Notes: generated from the letters alone by a model not told the origin. Shown: positions 1-8,124, counted from the first letter of the stretch. The stretch is DNA of 16,259 nucleotides from Neovahlkampfia damariscottae (GCA_016618085.1 JABLTG010000273.1:1-16259), one strand, 5' to 3'. Program-made: numbers and translations.

Positions 1-169
1 TTCTTTTGATATCATCACATCCATAGAGTCGCTTGTTTCCAACAGTCCGGATACTATTGATTTTCCCTTCATTTGACCATCGTTTGAGTGTTGAATTAGA
101 AACTCCGTACTGTTCTCTGACTTTTTTGCTGGTGATATACTTTTCGTTAGATTGATTATTATTGCTCAT
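1..169 (-). CDS. tnpA: IS607-family serine recombinase (TnpA), N-terminal part, cut by window edge
   Basis: The reverse strand reads from an ATG at 169 through 56 codons to the window edge with no stop. Residues 9-56 form a MerR-type winged helix: 'KYITSKKVREQYGVSNSTLK' followed by RW, then IRTVGNKRLY, then DDIK. This order (helix-turn-helix, RWxxxGKI, R..G..RLY) is typical of the DNA-binding N-terminus of IS607 TnpA, whose catalytic serine-recombinase domain follows; here that domain would lie left of base 1. IS607 elements usually also carry a TnpB/Fanzor gene, also expected to the left. IS607 relatives are known in bacteria, giant viruses and some eukaryotes. The GC content looks higher than in the surrounding spacers, which fits a fairly recent arrival. 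Family call is firm; whether the full element is intact cannot be seen. Confidence 0.8.
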   Translation of the reverse strand, partial: MSNNNQSNEKYITSKKVREQYGVSNSTLKRWSNEGKINSIRTVGNKRLYGCDDIKR

Positions 170-459
170 GCACCTGTTGATGTTTTTTTTTTCAGTGTTT
201 ATTTTGTTTTTTCAGTTCAATTTATAAAGTTTCGGAATTTTAAAAATCTATATATAGTTCACAAATGATTGTGAATGGTCACTTTTCAACAGAAAAAACA
301 AATATTCCCTTTCAGCAGAATCAATTCCAAGATACTTTTAAATCTCCGCACCAATAAAACCATGATAAATTTATTTTTTTTTATTCATAGCTTAATGAGA
401 TATTGTCATTGACTAAATATGTTTATTCATTGTATTAAGAATCTTTTAATAATCAATTA
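170..459. other. AT-rich spacer upstream of the IS607 recombinase
   Basis: There is no convincing coding frame on either strand. T-rich runs lie just upstream of the recombinase start (about 186-215) and could belong to its promoter or 5' leader. The right end of the IS607 element should lie in this stretch, but IS607 makes no target duplication and I cannot fix the boundary. Confidence 0.4.
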
Positions 460-498
460 TAATAAACCAAGAAAGGCGAAGCCTTTCTTGGTTTATTA
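460..498. terminator. Perfect 18-bp inverted repeat with GAA loop, possible transcript-end hairpin
   Basis: Bases 460-477 and 481-498 are exact reverse complements around a 3-base loop (GAA, 478-480). The stem has an AT-rich base and a GGC/GCC top. It sits between the 3' end of the leftward gene relic at 652 and the IS607 gene start at 169. Mimivirus-type genomes end transcripts at such palindromes, so a 3'-end role is possible; it could equally be a small mobile palindrome. The repeat is certain; the function is inferred. Confidence 0.5.
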
Positions 499-566
499 AT
501 TTTAAGAATTTTTTTGGTTATTTTATTGGGGACTTATTTGTATTAGCATGAATTATCGCTAGGGTG

Positions 567-585
567 AAAAAAAAAAAAAAAAAAA
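567..585. repeat. A19 mononucleotide run
   Basis: Nineteen consecutive A's follow AGGGTG. This may be a simple slippage tract or a trace of a retroposed poly(A) tail. No coding potential is seen around it (499-651). Confidence 0.7.
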
Positions 586-651
586 GTTGAAATGTAATTA
601 ATTTGGTAAACCATGTTTATAAATGTTTCTATGAATATTTATAAATTTTAT

Positions 652-2638
652 TCACAACTTCCTAATAATCAATTTTCTCAATCCAACTCTCAAAATTACA
701 AATACAGTCACATTTCCATCAAAATCTTTTTTTAAGTCTTCTTTGTATGAAGTTGCTTGATTTAGTGCATTATCTAAAACTTCTTGAACTTTCTTGCCAA
801 TTCCATAAGTATTTTTTAATGATAAATCTAATACATCATCATCATGTGAATAAAATAAAGATTCTGATGATAAAATTGTTTTCCCAATCTCTTGAAACAT
901 TTTCATCATTAATCCATTTTTTTAATTCTAAAATTGGAATATTTTTAAATTCCATTCCAATTTTAATATTTGGATATTTATCAAAAATTAAATCAATTGA
1001 TCTTCCAAAATTTGTTTCAATTTTATATTCTTTTTCAATACCATTTGGATTTGCAAATGAATATGAAATTGCATCAATAAAACATTGAACTAAATTTGAT
1101 TCTTTATGATGAATAACATCATTTCCTTTTAATTTTGATAATGAGTATTCATCAACAATGTTGCAATATTCTGTAATATCTTTGTCAATTACCATTTTTA
1201 AAATTGAATTTCTTATTGTTTTCAAATCTGATTCTTTCCATTGTTTAATCATTAACATCGAATCAATAAATTCTCTTTTTGCAGTTAAATTTGGAATACT
1301 AAAAAATAAACTTGGAAATTCAATATTATTTTGATTTTCAGAAAATGTTAATGCACCATTAAAATACAGATAGGAAATGAAACCTGAGTCATTTTGTGAA
1401 ATGTTTTCAAGTTCATATAAATTAAATCTTGTAAATAATCCTTTTTCACAAAGCACCTTATTGTTATTATTTAATAAGTCTGTTGTAATTTTATTTGTTA
1501 ATGGATGTTTTGAAATTAAATGTAATATTGATTCTGCTGGTTTTGTATTTGAATCTTCAAAGTAAGTTAATAAATCTTTCAAAATTATATCATCATTATT
1601 TTTTAATAAATCTGGAATTCTCTTTAATTTCATTTGAATTTCACTTAATCCAAACATAATTTTATTTGGATTGTAAAGTAACACATTTTGATTTAATGTA
1701 AATTTGTATCCATTATCATTATTTTCCCAAATTTTCATTATCTTTTCAATAATTGAATCAGATAATTTTGGTGTTTGTTTTTTTAACCCTTCAATAACTT
1801 CTTTTGTAAATCCATAAAGATTTGAAAATTCTTCCATTAAACCAATATCTCTTGCAATATTAAATCCAGAAGTAAATTCTGATAAAACTAATGGTGTAAC
1901 TCCAGTGATAAAAATTTTAACATTTGGATCATTTGTTGATTCTTTAAATCTACTGAATATTTGTTTAAATTTAGATGAAACTAATTCAATTCCTTTGATC
2001 ATTTTTTTTATGAACACTTAATTTTGAAACCATTGATTTATTTCCAAGAACTGAATTTAAACTTGAATCATATTCATCCACCAAAATATAAAGTTTTTGA
2101 CCATTTCGTAAAACTGATGCTTTTAATCTTTGGAAAGTACTGACAGCATTGTTTTCATTAATTTCAAAACTATCTTTTAATTCTTCTTTATAATCTTTTT
2201 TGAACTCTCTCATTACATCATTGAGTTTATCATTTAAATCTTCTTCAAAAGCTTCAAAACTTGTTGTATCAAGACCAAAAAAATCAAAACGTAAAATTAA
2301 ATATGAATGTGCTGATGGTGTCATATTTTCTCCAATCTTTAAACCTTGAAACAAATTTTTATCCAAAGTTTTAATATCATAATACTGTTTTAAGGTATCA
2401 ATGAATAGAGATTTACCAAATCTCCTTGGTCTTAAGATAAAATAACTCTGGATTTTAAGTTTTCAATTTCTTTGATATAATTTGTTTTATCTGAAAAAAA
2501 GGAATCTTCTGTTTTATAAACATCAATAAAGCTTTGACTTCCATAAATATATTCCACTTTTTGATTATTCAAGCTATAATTTTTTCGAAATAAAAATTTT
2601 TTGATTTCTTTTGCTCTTCTCCGTTGTTGTCGGAACAT
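652..2638 (-). pseudogene. AAA-ATPase-like / PD-(D/E)XK nuclease-superfamily gene (DUF1703 type), three frameshifts
   Basis: Four consecutive reverse-strand frames together spell one protein of about 650 residues, near the usual family length. The order is: an N-terminal piece with DKTNYIKEIENL (from ATG 2638); Walker A RPRRFGKSLF (codons at 2409-2432); FQGLKIG; Walker B-like LYILVDEYDSSLN; ITGVTPLVLSEFTSGFNIA; and a C-terminal nuclease-like motif, GRSIDLIFD followed by IGMEFK. The reading frame changes by one base near 2450-2456 (short A run on the coding strand), at the A8 run 2002-2009, and near 872-875, so no single frame is intact. Pfam splits the family into AAA-ATPase_like and PDDEXK_9. 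It is abundant in anaerobic bacteria and scattered in protists and fungi, which suggests past transfer. Its molecular role is unproven. Assembly error is an alternative to true decay, but three breaks in 2 kb favour a pseudogene. Confidence 0.8.
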
Positions 2639-2731
2639 GTTTGAAGATAAAAAATTTCTGATTGGTTCAATTTATTCAAGAAATTAAATTATTCTTTGTG
2701 ATCAAAATTTATTTTTCTAAATTAACAAATT

Positions 2732-3118
2732 TTATTTTTTGCTAATATTACAATGAATACAATTTGATTTTAAATTGTTATCAAGGTGGCGATCCAAAGA
2801 AAGATTTTTTCCATCTCCTTCCATTGGTGATAAATTCAATTGTTCTTTGCAAATATTTTCCTTTTGCTTTTTATGCATTTCCATAATATCATCTTTTGTG
2901 ATAAATTTATTGGTAATATTTCTTTTTGCTTTGATGTCTTGTGATTTATAATTATTTATCATCCTTTCAAAATCTTAATTCAATTTTACATTTTTGTTTT
3001 CAACAACTAAATTTAAATTATTTAAATTGATGCATCTAGTTAATGCTGTCCAAGCCCACCTATCATCAACAAAATCACTTTCAATATCAAAAATATTGTC
3101 AATTGTGAGTAAGTATGT
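2732..3118 (-). pseudogene. C-terminal relic of an SF1 helicase-like protein with HNH-type zinc-binding tail
   Basis: One reverse frame is open from 3118 to 2732 except for one TAA at 2975-2977. Before that stop it reads DRWAWTALTRCINLNNLNL, resembling helicase motif VI in UvrD_C_2-like proteins ('Y/WTAxTR...DL'). After it come INNYKSQDIKAKRNI, a C near KENIC, LSLDRHLDNNLKSNC and IHCNISKK. The last part resembles the treble-clef/HNH tail ('DRidN...C..CN..K') found on such helicases in giant viruses and protists. The rest of the helicase is absent: a stop lies just upstream at 3119-3121. I therefore read this as a truncated, inactivated 3' remnant. The identification rests on remembered motifs only. 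Confidence 0.5.
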
Positions 3119-3270
3119 TTAGGATTGGTTGGGTCTGGTTGGTTTATTGGTCAAGTGAAAAATTAAAAAAAAATGTTAAATTTTATTTGAAGTCCAATTT
3201 TTGGCACAATGATGGATCCAACTTGTAAATGATTTTGTGTGACTTTGAAAGTGCATGTTCAATAGCATCT
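3119..3270. other. Spacer between helicase relic and MITE
   Basis: AT-rich with a T/G-rich patch (3120-3155). No frame or repeat that I can assign. Confidence 0.4.
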
Positions 3271-3500
3271 TATTGTCATTTGCATGTTGGTATGTATGCT
3301 TCAAAGCATATTCAGAATGATTGGTTTTTATAAAATATTCAAAAATTTAAAAACAAAGAATAAAATTTATTTAACCTTAAATACCAATCCTTTTTTTTTA
3401 ATATGCTTTTTAAAAATTATTTTTATTATGAAAGAAAACATGCATATTCATTGGTCGGAATATGCTTTGAAGCATACATACCAACATGCAAATGACAATA
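3271..3500. mobile_element. MITE-like element: about 41-bp terminal inverted repeats with TA flanks
   Basis: Bases 3271-3313 and 3458-3500 are exact reverse complements of each other (43 bp). The outer dinucleotide on each side is TA (3271-3272 and 3499-3500). This is what a Tc1/mariner-type insertion gives: a 226-bp element starting TTGTCATTTGC, ending GCAAATGACAA, and flanked by a duplicated TA. The interior (3314-3457) is AT-rich and encodes nothing credible; the short open frame across it simply reads through the inverted repeats. The arms are identical, so the copy is young or kept identical by conversion. The superfamily is inferred from the TA only; no transposase is present. Confidence 0.75.
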
Positions 3501-3589
3501 TATTTCAGTTTATTATTATTTGATATTAAAATATTTGAACTACAAAAGTTAATCACTAAGATATTAAACATTTTGAAAATAAATGAATT

Positions 3590-3970
3590 ATTTTAATAAG
3601 AATATTTGAAAATAAGACCCAGTTATAATTCGAAGTTATTTATATGATTGTGGAAAAGTAGGAAAAATTTAAACTCCAGAATTTAGAAACAAAAGAAATT
3701 GTGAAAAAATATAATGAAAGTTGCAAATTAAAGGGATAAATATCTTTGAACTCGGATCAAGAAGAGCAGATTTTGATGAATACCACAAGAGTTAATGAAA
3801 AAAGTGACTTGATTTACTCATAAAATTCAAGAAAAAACCATTACCAAATTTATGGACGATTGGAGTTTAAGAGACGTAAATTTTTGTTTTATTTTTGAGA
3901 AATTGTTGGTGACAGAATTCAGAAACAATTTCGAACGATTTTACATTATCGTTTTTTGTCAACCACAATA
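3590..3970 (+). pseudogene. Coding-like relic, family unknown
   Basis: Forward-strand pieces in changing frames look like decayed protein: LQNLETKEIVKKYNESC (about 3681-3731), INIFELGSRRADFDEYHK (about 3736-3789), then HKIQEKTITKFMDDWSLRDV followed by FRNNFERFYIIVF up to a TAA near 3970. Frame changes and stops separate them. I do not recognise the family. The composition resembles neighbouring coding DNA more than the spacers, but chance cannot be excluded. Confidence 0.3.
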
Positions 3971-3988
3971 AATTTCTTCAAAAAGAAT

Positions 3989-4432
3989 TTATTTTTTGAA
4001 CCGACTAAAACTTTTAACAATTTTTCTTGTTTTATAAAATTCTTCACAACGCCGATAGATATCAGAACCCTTCCACTCATCAAGAAAATTGAACAATTCA
4101 AAGAAGTAAAATTCCAATAAAATTCTGCAACCAATCTTACTATCCATTATTTCATGAAGTGTTATTGTACCTGATCTGAGATAAGTGATGATATAGGAAA
4201 AAGAATCAAAATTTCGATCTAAAATATATGAATTATCAATTTTTGGTTGCTTTTCAATGTAAGAAATTAATTTATCTGATTTTTGTAATGTTTCTTTTGT
4301 TGTTAAAATTACTTTACCTCCAACATTCAAACTAACAATTTGTTCATTCGCTTTTATCATATTTTCCATATCTTTTCGATAAACAACAGCAACTAATATT
4401 ATAAATAAGGTAAAGATAAGACATTCATTCAT
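3989..4432 (-). CDS. BTB/POZ domain protein of KCTD/potassium-channel-tetramerisation type
   Basis: The frame runs from ATG 4432 to TAA at 3989 and encodes 147 residues. Residues 31-117 match the BTB_2 (T1) fold: IVSLNVGGKVILTTKETLQ (strand with the NVGG signature), DNSYILDRNFDSFSYIITYL (the FDRD-like turn and helix), a R-S-G, then a 'LLEFYFFEL' helix. Such domains assemble as tetramers or pentamers and often link substrates to cullin-3 ligases. The C-terminal tail is short, basic and without a recognisable second domain. Residues 4-17 are hydrophobic and look like a membrane anchor. However, exactly that stretch is covered by a possible 30-nt intron (4393-4422); its removal keeps the frame and gives a soluble N-terminus. 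Divergent from the DUF4116 relic at 4481. Confidence 0.75.
   Translation of the reverse strand: MNECLIFTLFIILVAVVYRKDMENMIKANEQIVSLNVGGKVILTTKETLQKSDKLISYIEKQPKIDNSYILDRNFDSFSYIITYLRSGTITLHEIMDSKIGCRILLEFYFFELFNFLDEWKGSDIYRRCEEFYKTRKIVKSFSRFKK
4393..4422 (-). other. Candidate 30-nt GT...AG intron in the BTB gene
   Basis: On the reverse strand this segment starts GTCTTATC and ends ATAATATTAG, the same last ten bases as intron 6 of the gene at 9661. Its length of 30 fits the 29-34 nt introns seen there. It has no in-frame stop and is a multiple of three, so the unspliced frame also stays open. It encodes nearly all of the hydrophobic N-terminal stretch. This is inference; only RNA can decide. 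Confidence 0.45.
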
Positions 4433-4480
4433 GTTTGTATTGTTTTAGAACTGAGTTTTAATTTACTGAACCAATCAAAA

Positions 4481-4585
4481 ATGAATTATCAAAAACTTGT
4501 TAGAAGAACTAAACAAACTAGTGGTTTATTTATTTTTGATTCTAAACAATTAAGAAATGAAGAAATTATTTGGAAGCAATTCTAA
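4481..4585 (+). pseudogene. DUF4116-repeat relic
   Basis: A 34-codon frame reads MNYQKLVRRTKQ..., then SGLFIFDSKQLRNEEIIWKQ and a stop. The last part matches one DUF4116 repeat ('DGxLLxYASEELxNDKELVxEALKQ'). The DNA from about 4453 to 4500 matches 16012-16060 almost base for base (GAACCAATCA, AAATGAAT, ATCAAAAACTTGTT), which is the start of the DUF4116 gene at the right end. So this is a shortened, diverged paralogue, and like that gene it sits head-to-head with a reverse-strand gene. It is too short to be functional in the family sense. Confidence 0.5.
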
Positions 4586-4669
4586 TTGACCAATCACCTT
4601 CAAATGTACTTCAATTCTTTTGATTTCTGGACTCAAAATATAAAACTTATTTTTGGAATACTAATGGAA

Positions 4670-4780
4670 ATTGAATCAAAAATCATTGACCTGAAGCCTC
4701 CAATGAAAGAAAGTAACGGTTTTTGAATTCCAATAAAAAACCGAAATCCTTTTCCAATCAAACTCCATAAATTTCAGACA
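4670..4780 (+). promoter_or_regulatory. Upstream block shared with the gene at 9661
   Basis: 4670-4737 aligns with 9551-9618: ATTGAATC, CCAATGAAA, then the identical 15-mer GTAACGGTTTTTGAA (4713-4727 and 9594-9608), then CAATAAA and a downstream TCCAATCAAA. The identical core lies 68 bases before ATG 4781 and 67 bases before ATG 9661. Conserved placement argues for a promoter or 5' leader element, or a duplication that carried the promoter with it. It also supports 4781 as the original start of the broken gene downstream. Confidence 0.5.
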
Positions 4781-5370
4781 ATGGACAGTGCTCAAGAAAA
4801 ACTAAAAAAATCTCAACAAGAAGACATAGAGAATCAGCAGTTTTCACTCAACTTTGTGTCCTTTGTGAAAGAAATTCTCATGAAATTCAAATTGTTTTGC
4901 TAAAAGTGACATTCATGGACAAACTATTGATGAATATTCAAAACTAAAGATATTGTAATGATAAAAATGATATTTTTTACAATAGAGGATGGACAGATTT
5001 AACAGAAATAAATGTTTCAAAAATTAAAAAAGTGCCAGGTGTTTATGAACTGGCACAATGTGGGGATGGTATTCCAATTTGTACATATGTGGACCATTCA
5101 GGAAATTTGTTTGAAAGAATCTTAAATCATTTCCATGGACTCAGTTTTACAACTAAAGGAAAACGAAGAGTTTCAAATCTTTTAGAAATTAAGAAAGAAA
5201 CAGAAGAATTGGGATTTACATTAGCATTTAGATATTCAATGTATGGCTCAAAAGAAATTGCTGAATCCAATGAGTACTCATTACTCATGAGTTATGACTA
5301 TGCTTGAAATAAACAAGAAATACAGTTTGGATACTACAAAATTGGTGAATTCTATGAAAGAATAATTATT
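4781..5370 (+). pseudogene. GIY-YIG domain protein of the plant 'effector of transcription' (ET) type, decayed
   Basis: From about 4948 the frame reads YNRGWTDLTEINVSKIKKVP, then PGVYELAQ (5035-5058), YVDHSGNLFERILNHF, LAFRYSMYGSKEIAESNEYS and LLMSYDYA. This matches the ET/GIY-YIG pattern PGVYEL..., YxGxxxNLxxR, MxSKxxAExxE, LLxxFDYAWN. At 5305-5307 the expected Trp of DYAWN is TGA, after which NKQEI continues in frame. Upstream, the homologous-looking pieces LCERNSHEIQIVLLK (frame of 4861) and SDIHGQTIDEYSKLKIL (about 4905-4955) lie in other frames, so at least two frameshifts precede the domain. An ATG at 4781 with the shared promoter block upstream gives MDSAQEKLKKSQQ... and is the probable original start. 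The YIG motif is degenerate (YVD), as in some non-catalytic ET domains. No working protein is expected. Confidence 0.65.
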
Positions 5371-5457
5371 TATTGATTCTTCTAATATCTGGATAAATGG
5401 AAAGAGTTTATTCCAAAAAATTCTCAATTTGAAGTTAGATAAAAATGAAAAATTTAA

Positions 5458-7327
5458 TCAAACCATGGAGCCATTTTCTGTCCTTTGACATTTGAAAATG
5501 TTTTTACAATCACATAACTTTTCTAATTTTGAATGAATCCATTTAGTTCTATTGTAATCAAAAAATATGAGAATTAAAATTCCAAAAATGATCAATAATA
5601 TCAAAATATAAATGATCGTAAGTTGACGAAATTGTTGATATTCAAATAATTCTTTTTCGCGATAGATGATTTTTCTTTGAATTTTTCTGAGCCAAGCCAT
5701 TACCAAATCTTTAATATTTCTTTCTGCTTCATCATATTTAATCAAATTGGTTTTATAAAATAATTTCGTAAATTCAATCAAGTAGTTTTTAAAGGGGATA
5801 GGGGTATAGGAATAAATATTTTTGTATTTTCCTTTAAATAGAAAAAAAATAAATGGATTCGGAAAATTGAATTTTCTTTCTAACCATTCATAACGTTGAT
5901 TGCATTTTAACAAAAACATTCTTTGAATCTCAAATAAAAATTCTCTCCATAGAAATTCTTCCTTAAAATAATCAGGATGAAATTCATTCATTGTGTCATT
6001 GCTTTGAGGTGCATAGCCAGGAATTTGATTAGTTTTACTGTCTTTCCATGTTTTGTTAACCTCTAGATAAACAGAATCATTTTGGAAGTTGGATTCTTTG
6101 AATATTTCTATTATTGTGTAAAAATAATCTTGATTCCTAAAACTATCAAGAAGGTTTCAATTTTATCGTTGATGATATGAAGTTTTTGATGTTTATCGTC
6201 ATAACTTTTTATCCTTTCAAAATTAAGGAAGTATTGAGAAATTTGAGAGATAAAAACAGTAAAAATGAGAATAATGAGGAAAAGTGATGTGAGAGCATTT
6301 TTGATTTGAATATCTTGTTTCTCATTACTTGGATCTTTTTTTGGAACTCTTACACATGGAATTCTTATAATGTCTCCAGATGTTTTCTTTACTATTTTTT
6401 CTACTGTAATTGTAAATAATGTTTCTTTGAAATAATCCCTCCATCTCTTCACTCTCGTATCTCCATTTCCAACATAAATAAGTTCATCTCCAATTTTCCA
6501 ATCTTTGTCAATCACTTTGATAAGAACCTCGCCTATGAAAGCTACAAATACACCTTTTTTCAACTCTTCTTTTTTGATTTTCTTTCTTATCACCCACAAT
6601 CGATAATCATTGGAAACCACACCTACAGTTCCATTGATCCATCTATCTGGATCTGTTGTGAACATAGATGTTTCAAAATCAAGCCCACCAACAACACCTT
6701 CTTGGTATTCATCACAAGAAAGGTGAAAATAAGCAATATCTCTTTTAGAAGAATCTTTTTTTGGATTTTCAATAATTGGTCCTACAACATTTTCATTATT
6801 AAATTCTCTAAGAAAATCATCTGAAAAATCATCTGAAAGAAGATCATATGAAACATTATTTGAAAGAGGACCATCTAAAAAAATGTCTTCTGTATCTTGA
6901 ACAAGATTAATATTATCAAATTGAAGTTGTTCTGTTGTTTTGTTTGTCTGTTCATGTATCTTGTTGAATTGAATATTTGGAAAATTTGTTAGATTGAATA
7001 AAGTTTCTTCAATTTTTGTGACTCTATTTTCAAGTTCTTTGAAACAATCCTCACTTACATAGCAAATTGATTTCTTCTTTTTGTTTGGAGGAAAGGTGGT
7101 AGAATTTCCTTTTCTTTTGGAAGACTGTAGGATTTCTTTCTTTCTTTTTATACATTCCGGTTTAAGCAACCTTCTTCATAATCTTCCACCAGCTTATCAC
7201 ATAAACAACATATTGCTTTAATTTTTGCATTACATTCTTTGCACTTTTTTTTTTTATTTAAATTAGAACGTATTTTATGTTTTTCATCGTGAGAGCACTT
7301 GTGGTTTTTGTAGAAAAAGAAAGGCAT
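5458..7327 (-). pseudogene. Zinc-ribbon / beta-domain / two-pass membrane protein, split by two single-base frame breaks
   Basis: Three reverse-strand frames join into one gene of about 620 codons. Piece 1 (ATG 7327 to stop 7148) has a Cys-rich start: HKCSHD, then CKECNAKIKAICCLCDK and EEGCL. Piece 2 (in frame from about 7163, stop at 6111) starts KPECIKRKKEIL, then a lysine-rich NLS-like patch PPNKKKK, a predicted coiled stretch, an acidic linker and a beta-rich domain (GTVGVVSNDYRLWVI; GVFVAFIGEVLIKVIDKDWK; IGDELIYVGNGD). A hydrophobic segment ALTSLFLIILIFTVFI follows. Piece 3 is open from about 6163 to TGA 5458 and overlaps the end of piece 2 (LLDSFRNQDYFYTIIEIF...); it contains a second membrane segment, LTIIYILILLIIFGILILIF. 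Breaks fall at T3 runs 7161-7163 and 6155-6157 (A runs on the coding strand). The beta domain faintly recalls peptidase G2/tail-fibre folds. Function unknown; the gene may be intact if these are assembly errors. Confidence 0.55.
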
Positions 7328-7352
7328 GAGTGTTTGTTTAAATTAGAACGTA
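7257..7352. repeat. 16-bp direct repeat, 80 bp apart
   Basis: TTTAAATTAGAACGTA occurs at 7257-7272 and 7337-7352. The left copy is inside the first codons of the leftward zinc-ribbon gene; the right copy is just upstream of its ATG (7327). This may be a local duplication or paired binding site. Origin unknown. Confidence 0.6.
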
Positions 7353-7473
7353 AAGTTTATTTAAAGAAAAAATTAACCAATAATATGATTTTTTACGTTT
7401 TGCGTTTTGCGTTTTTTTTGCAAAAAAAATTATAAATATTGATTATTTCCTTTAAAACTTAGAAAAACTAAAC
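7353..7473. promoter_or_regulatory. Divergent upstream region between 7327 (-) and 7474 (+)
   Basis: A short region serving two divergent genes. It holds a small tandem array of TTTTGCG (about 7396-7420) followed by T8 GC A8, which can form a small hairpin (TTTTTTTTGCAAAAAAAA). The promoter role is inferred from position only. Confidence 0.35.
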
Positions 7474-8096
7474 ATGAAGGTTTTAATCATTTTAACATTA
7501 GCAATTGTCACAACATGTATGTCATCAATGAAATTCAACTCTCAAGAAACTGAATGGTTACATAGTTGCTCAAAAAATTGCACATATCCCTCAGATCTTA
7601 AAGAATTCACTTCTAACAAGAAAGTACTCAAAGAAATCAAAGAAATTACACAAAATGTTTCAAAATGCAAAGATTCTGCGAAAAACATTTACTTAAAGCA
7701 AAAAAAAATGCTATGAAACGTATGTTCATGAATGAAATCTGCTCTGAAAATTCAAGTCCTTGCAATTATGGAATTGATGGAGAAAAGGTATTGGTTACAA
7801 TAAACAGAAGACTTTCCTATGGAACTCATTGGTGTGGATCAAAAGCACCTGGTCCTATTACAAGGGCTGGAATTTTCTCTGGAGGTGGTTGCAAAAATGG
7901 TGGAAGTCCATCTTACAATGGAAATTCTTTTCGTGTCACATGTGCATGTACGAAAGTTTTTGGTTGCACTGTGAGAGTGACTTATGCCTTCTACTACACA
8001 ACCAAAGAAAAAAAATGTGGAAGAGAAGGGGATATTTGTTGGAAAAACGATGACTGCTGTTCTTATAAATGCATAGGAGGAAAATGCAGAAGATAA
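7474..8096 (+). pseudogene. Secreted cysteine-rich protein with C-terminal knottin-like domain, frame broken at an A9 run
   Basis: The first frame starts at ATG 7474 with a clear signal peptide (MKVLIILTLAIVTTCMSS) and runs to TGA at 7714. The second frame is open across this region and ends at TAA 8094-8096. The two are offset by one base at the A9 run 7700-7708, where the codons read A AAA AAA, a classical -1 slippery pattern. So the offset may be a deletion, an assembly error or programmed slippage. The central part is beta-rich with paired cysteines (GGGCKNGG, CACTKVFGC). The last 26 residues have the spacing C-x6-C-x5-CC-x3-C-x4-C, the inhibitor-cystine-knot signature shared by antimicrobial peptides, protease inhibitors and venom peptides. 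The end is basic (CRR). No bioactivity can be assigned. Confidence 0.6.
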
Positions 8097-8124
8097 ATAA
8101 ATCTTATTCCACCTTTAAATTTAT

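Noticed and set aside
747-1565. Forward frames at 747-1088 and 1377-1565
   Set aside because: They are antisense to the DUF1703-type gene, whose reverse-strand motifs are clear.
3284-3523. 79-residue forward frame
   Set aside because: It lies across the MITE and reads its inverted ends; no protein-like features.
5305-5307. TGA read as tryptophan (altered genetic code), suggested by DYA-TGA-NK
   Set aside because: All Trp codons in the long intact genes (9661-13270, 14422-15906) are TGG, with no in-frame TGA over about 1600 codons, and TGA ends the frames at 8125 and 5458. A nonsense mutation is simpler.
5032-5307. Stand-alone 91-residue protein starting at GTG 5032
   Set aside because: The frame is open upstream to 4948 and the GIY-YIG homology begins before 5032; GTG is not a likely start here.
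6111-7169. Explaining the breaks at 6155 and 7161 by introns
   Set aside because: I tried GT...AG pairs of 27-78 nt; those of local size do not give the needed phase or would delete conserved-looking residues. One-base shifts at A runs fit better.
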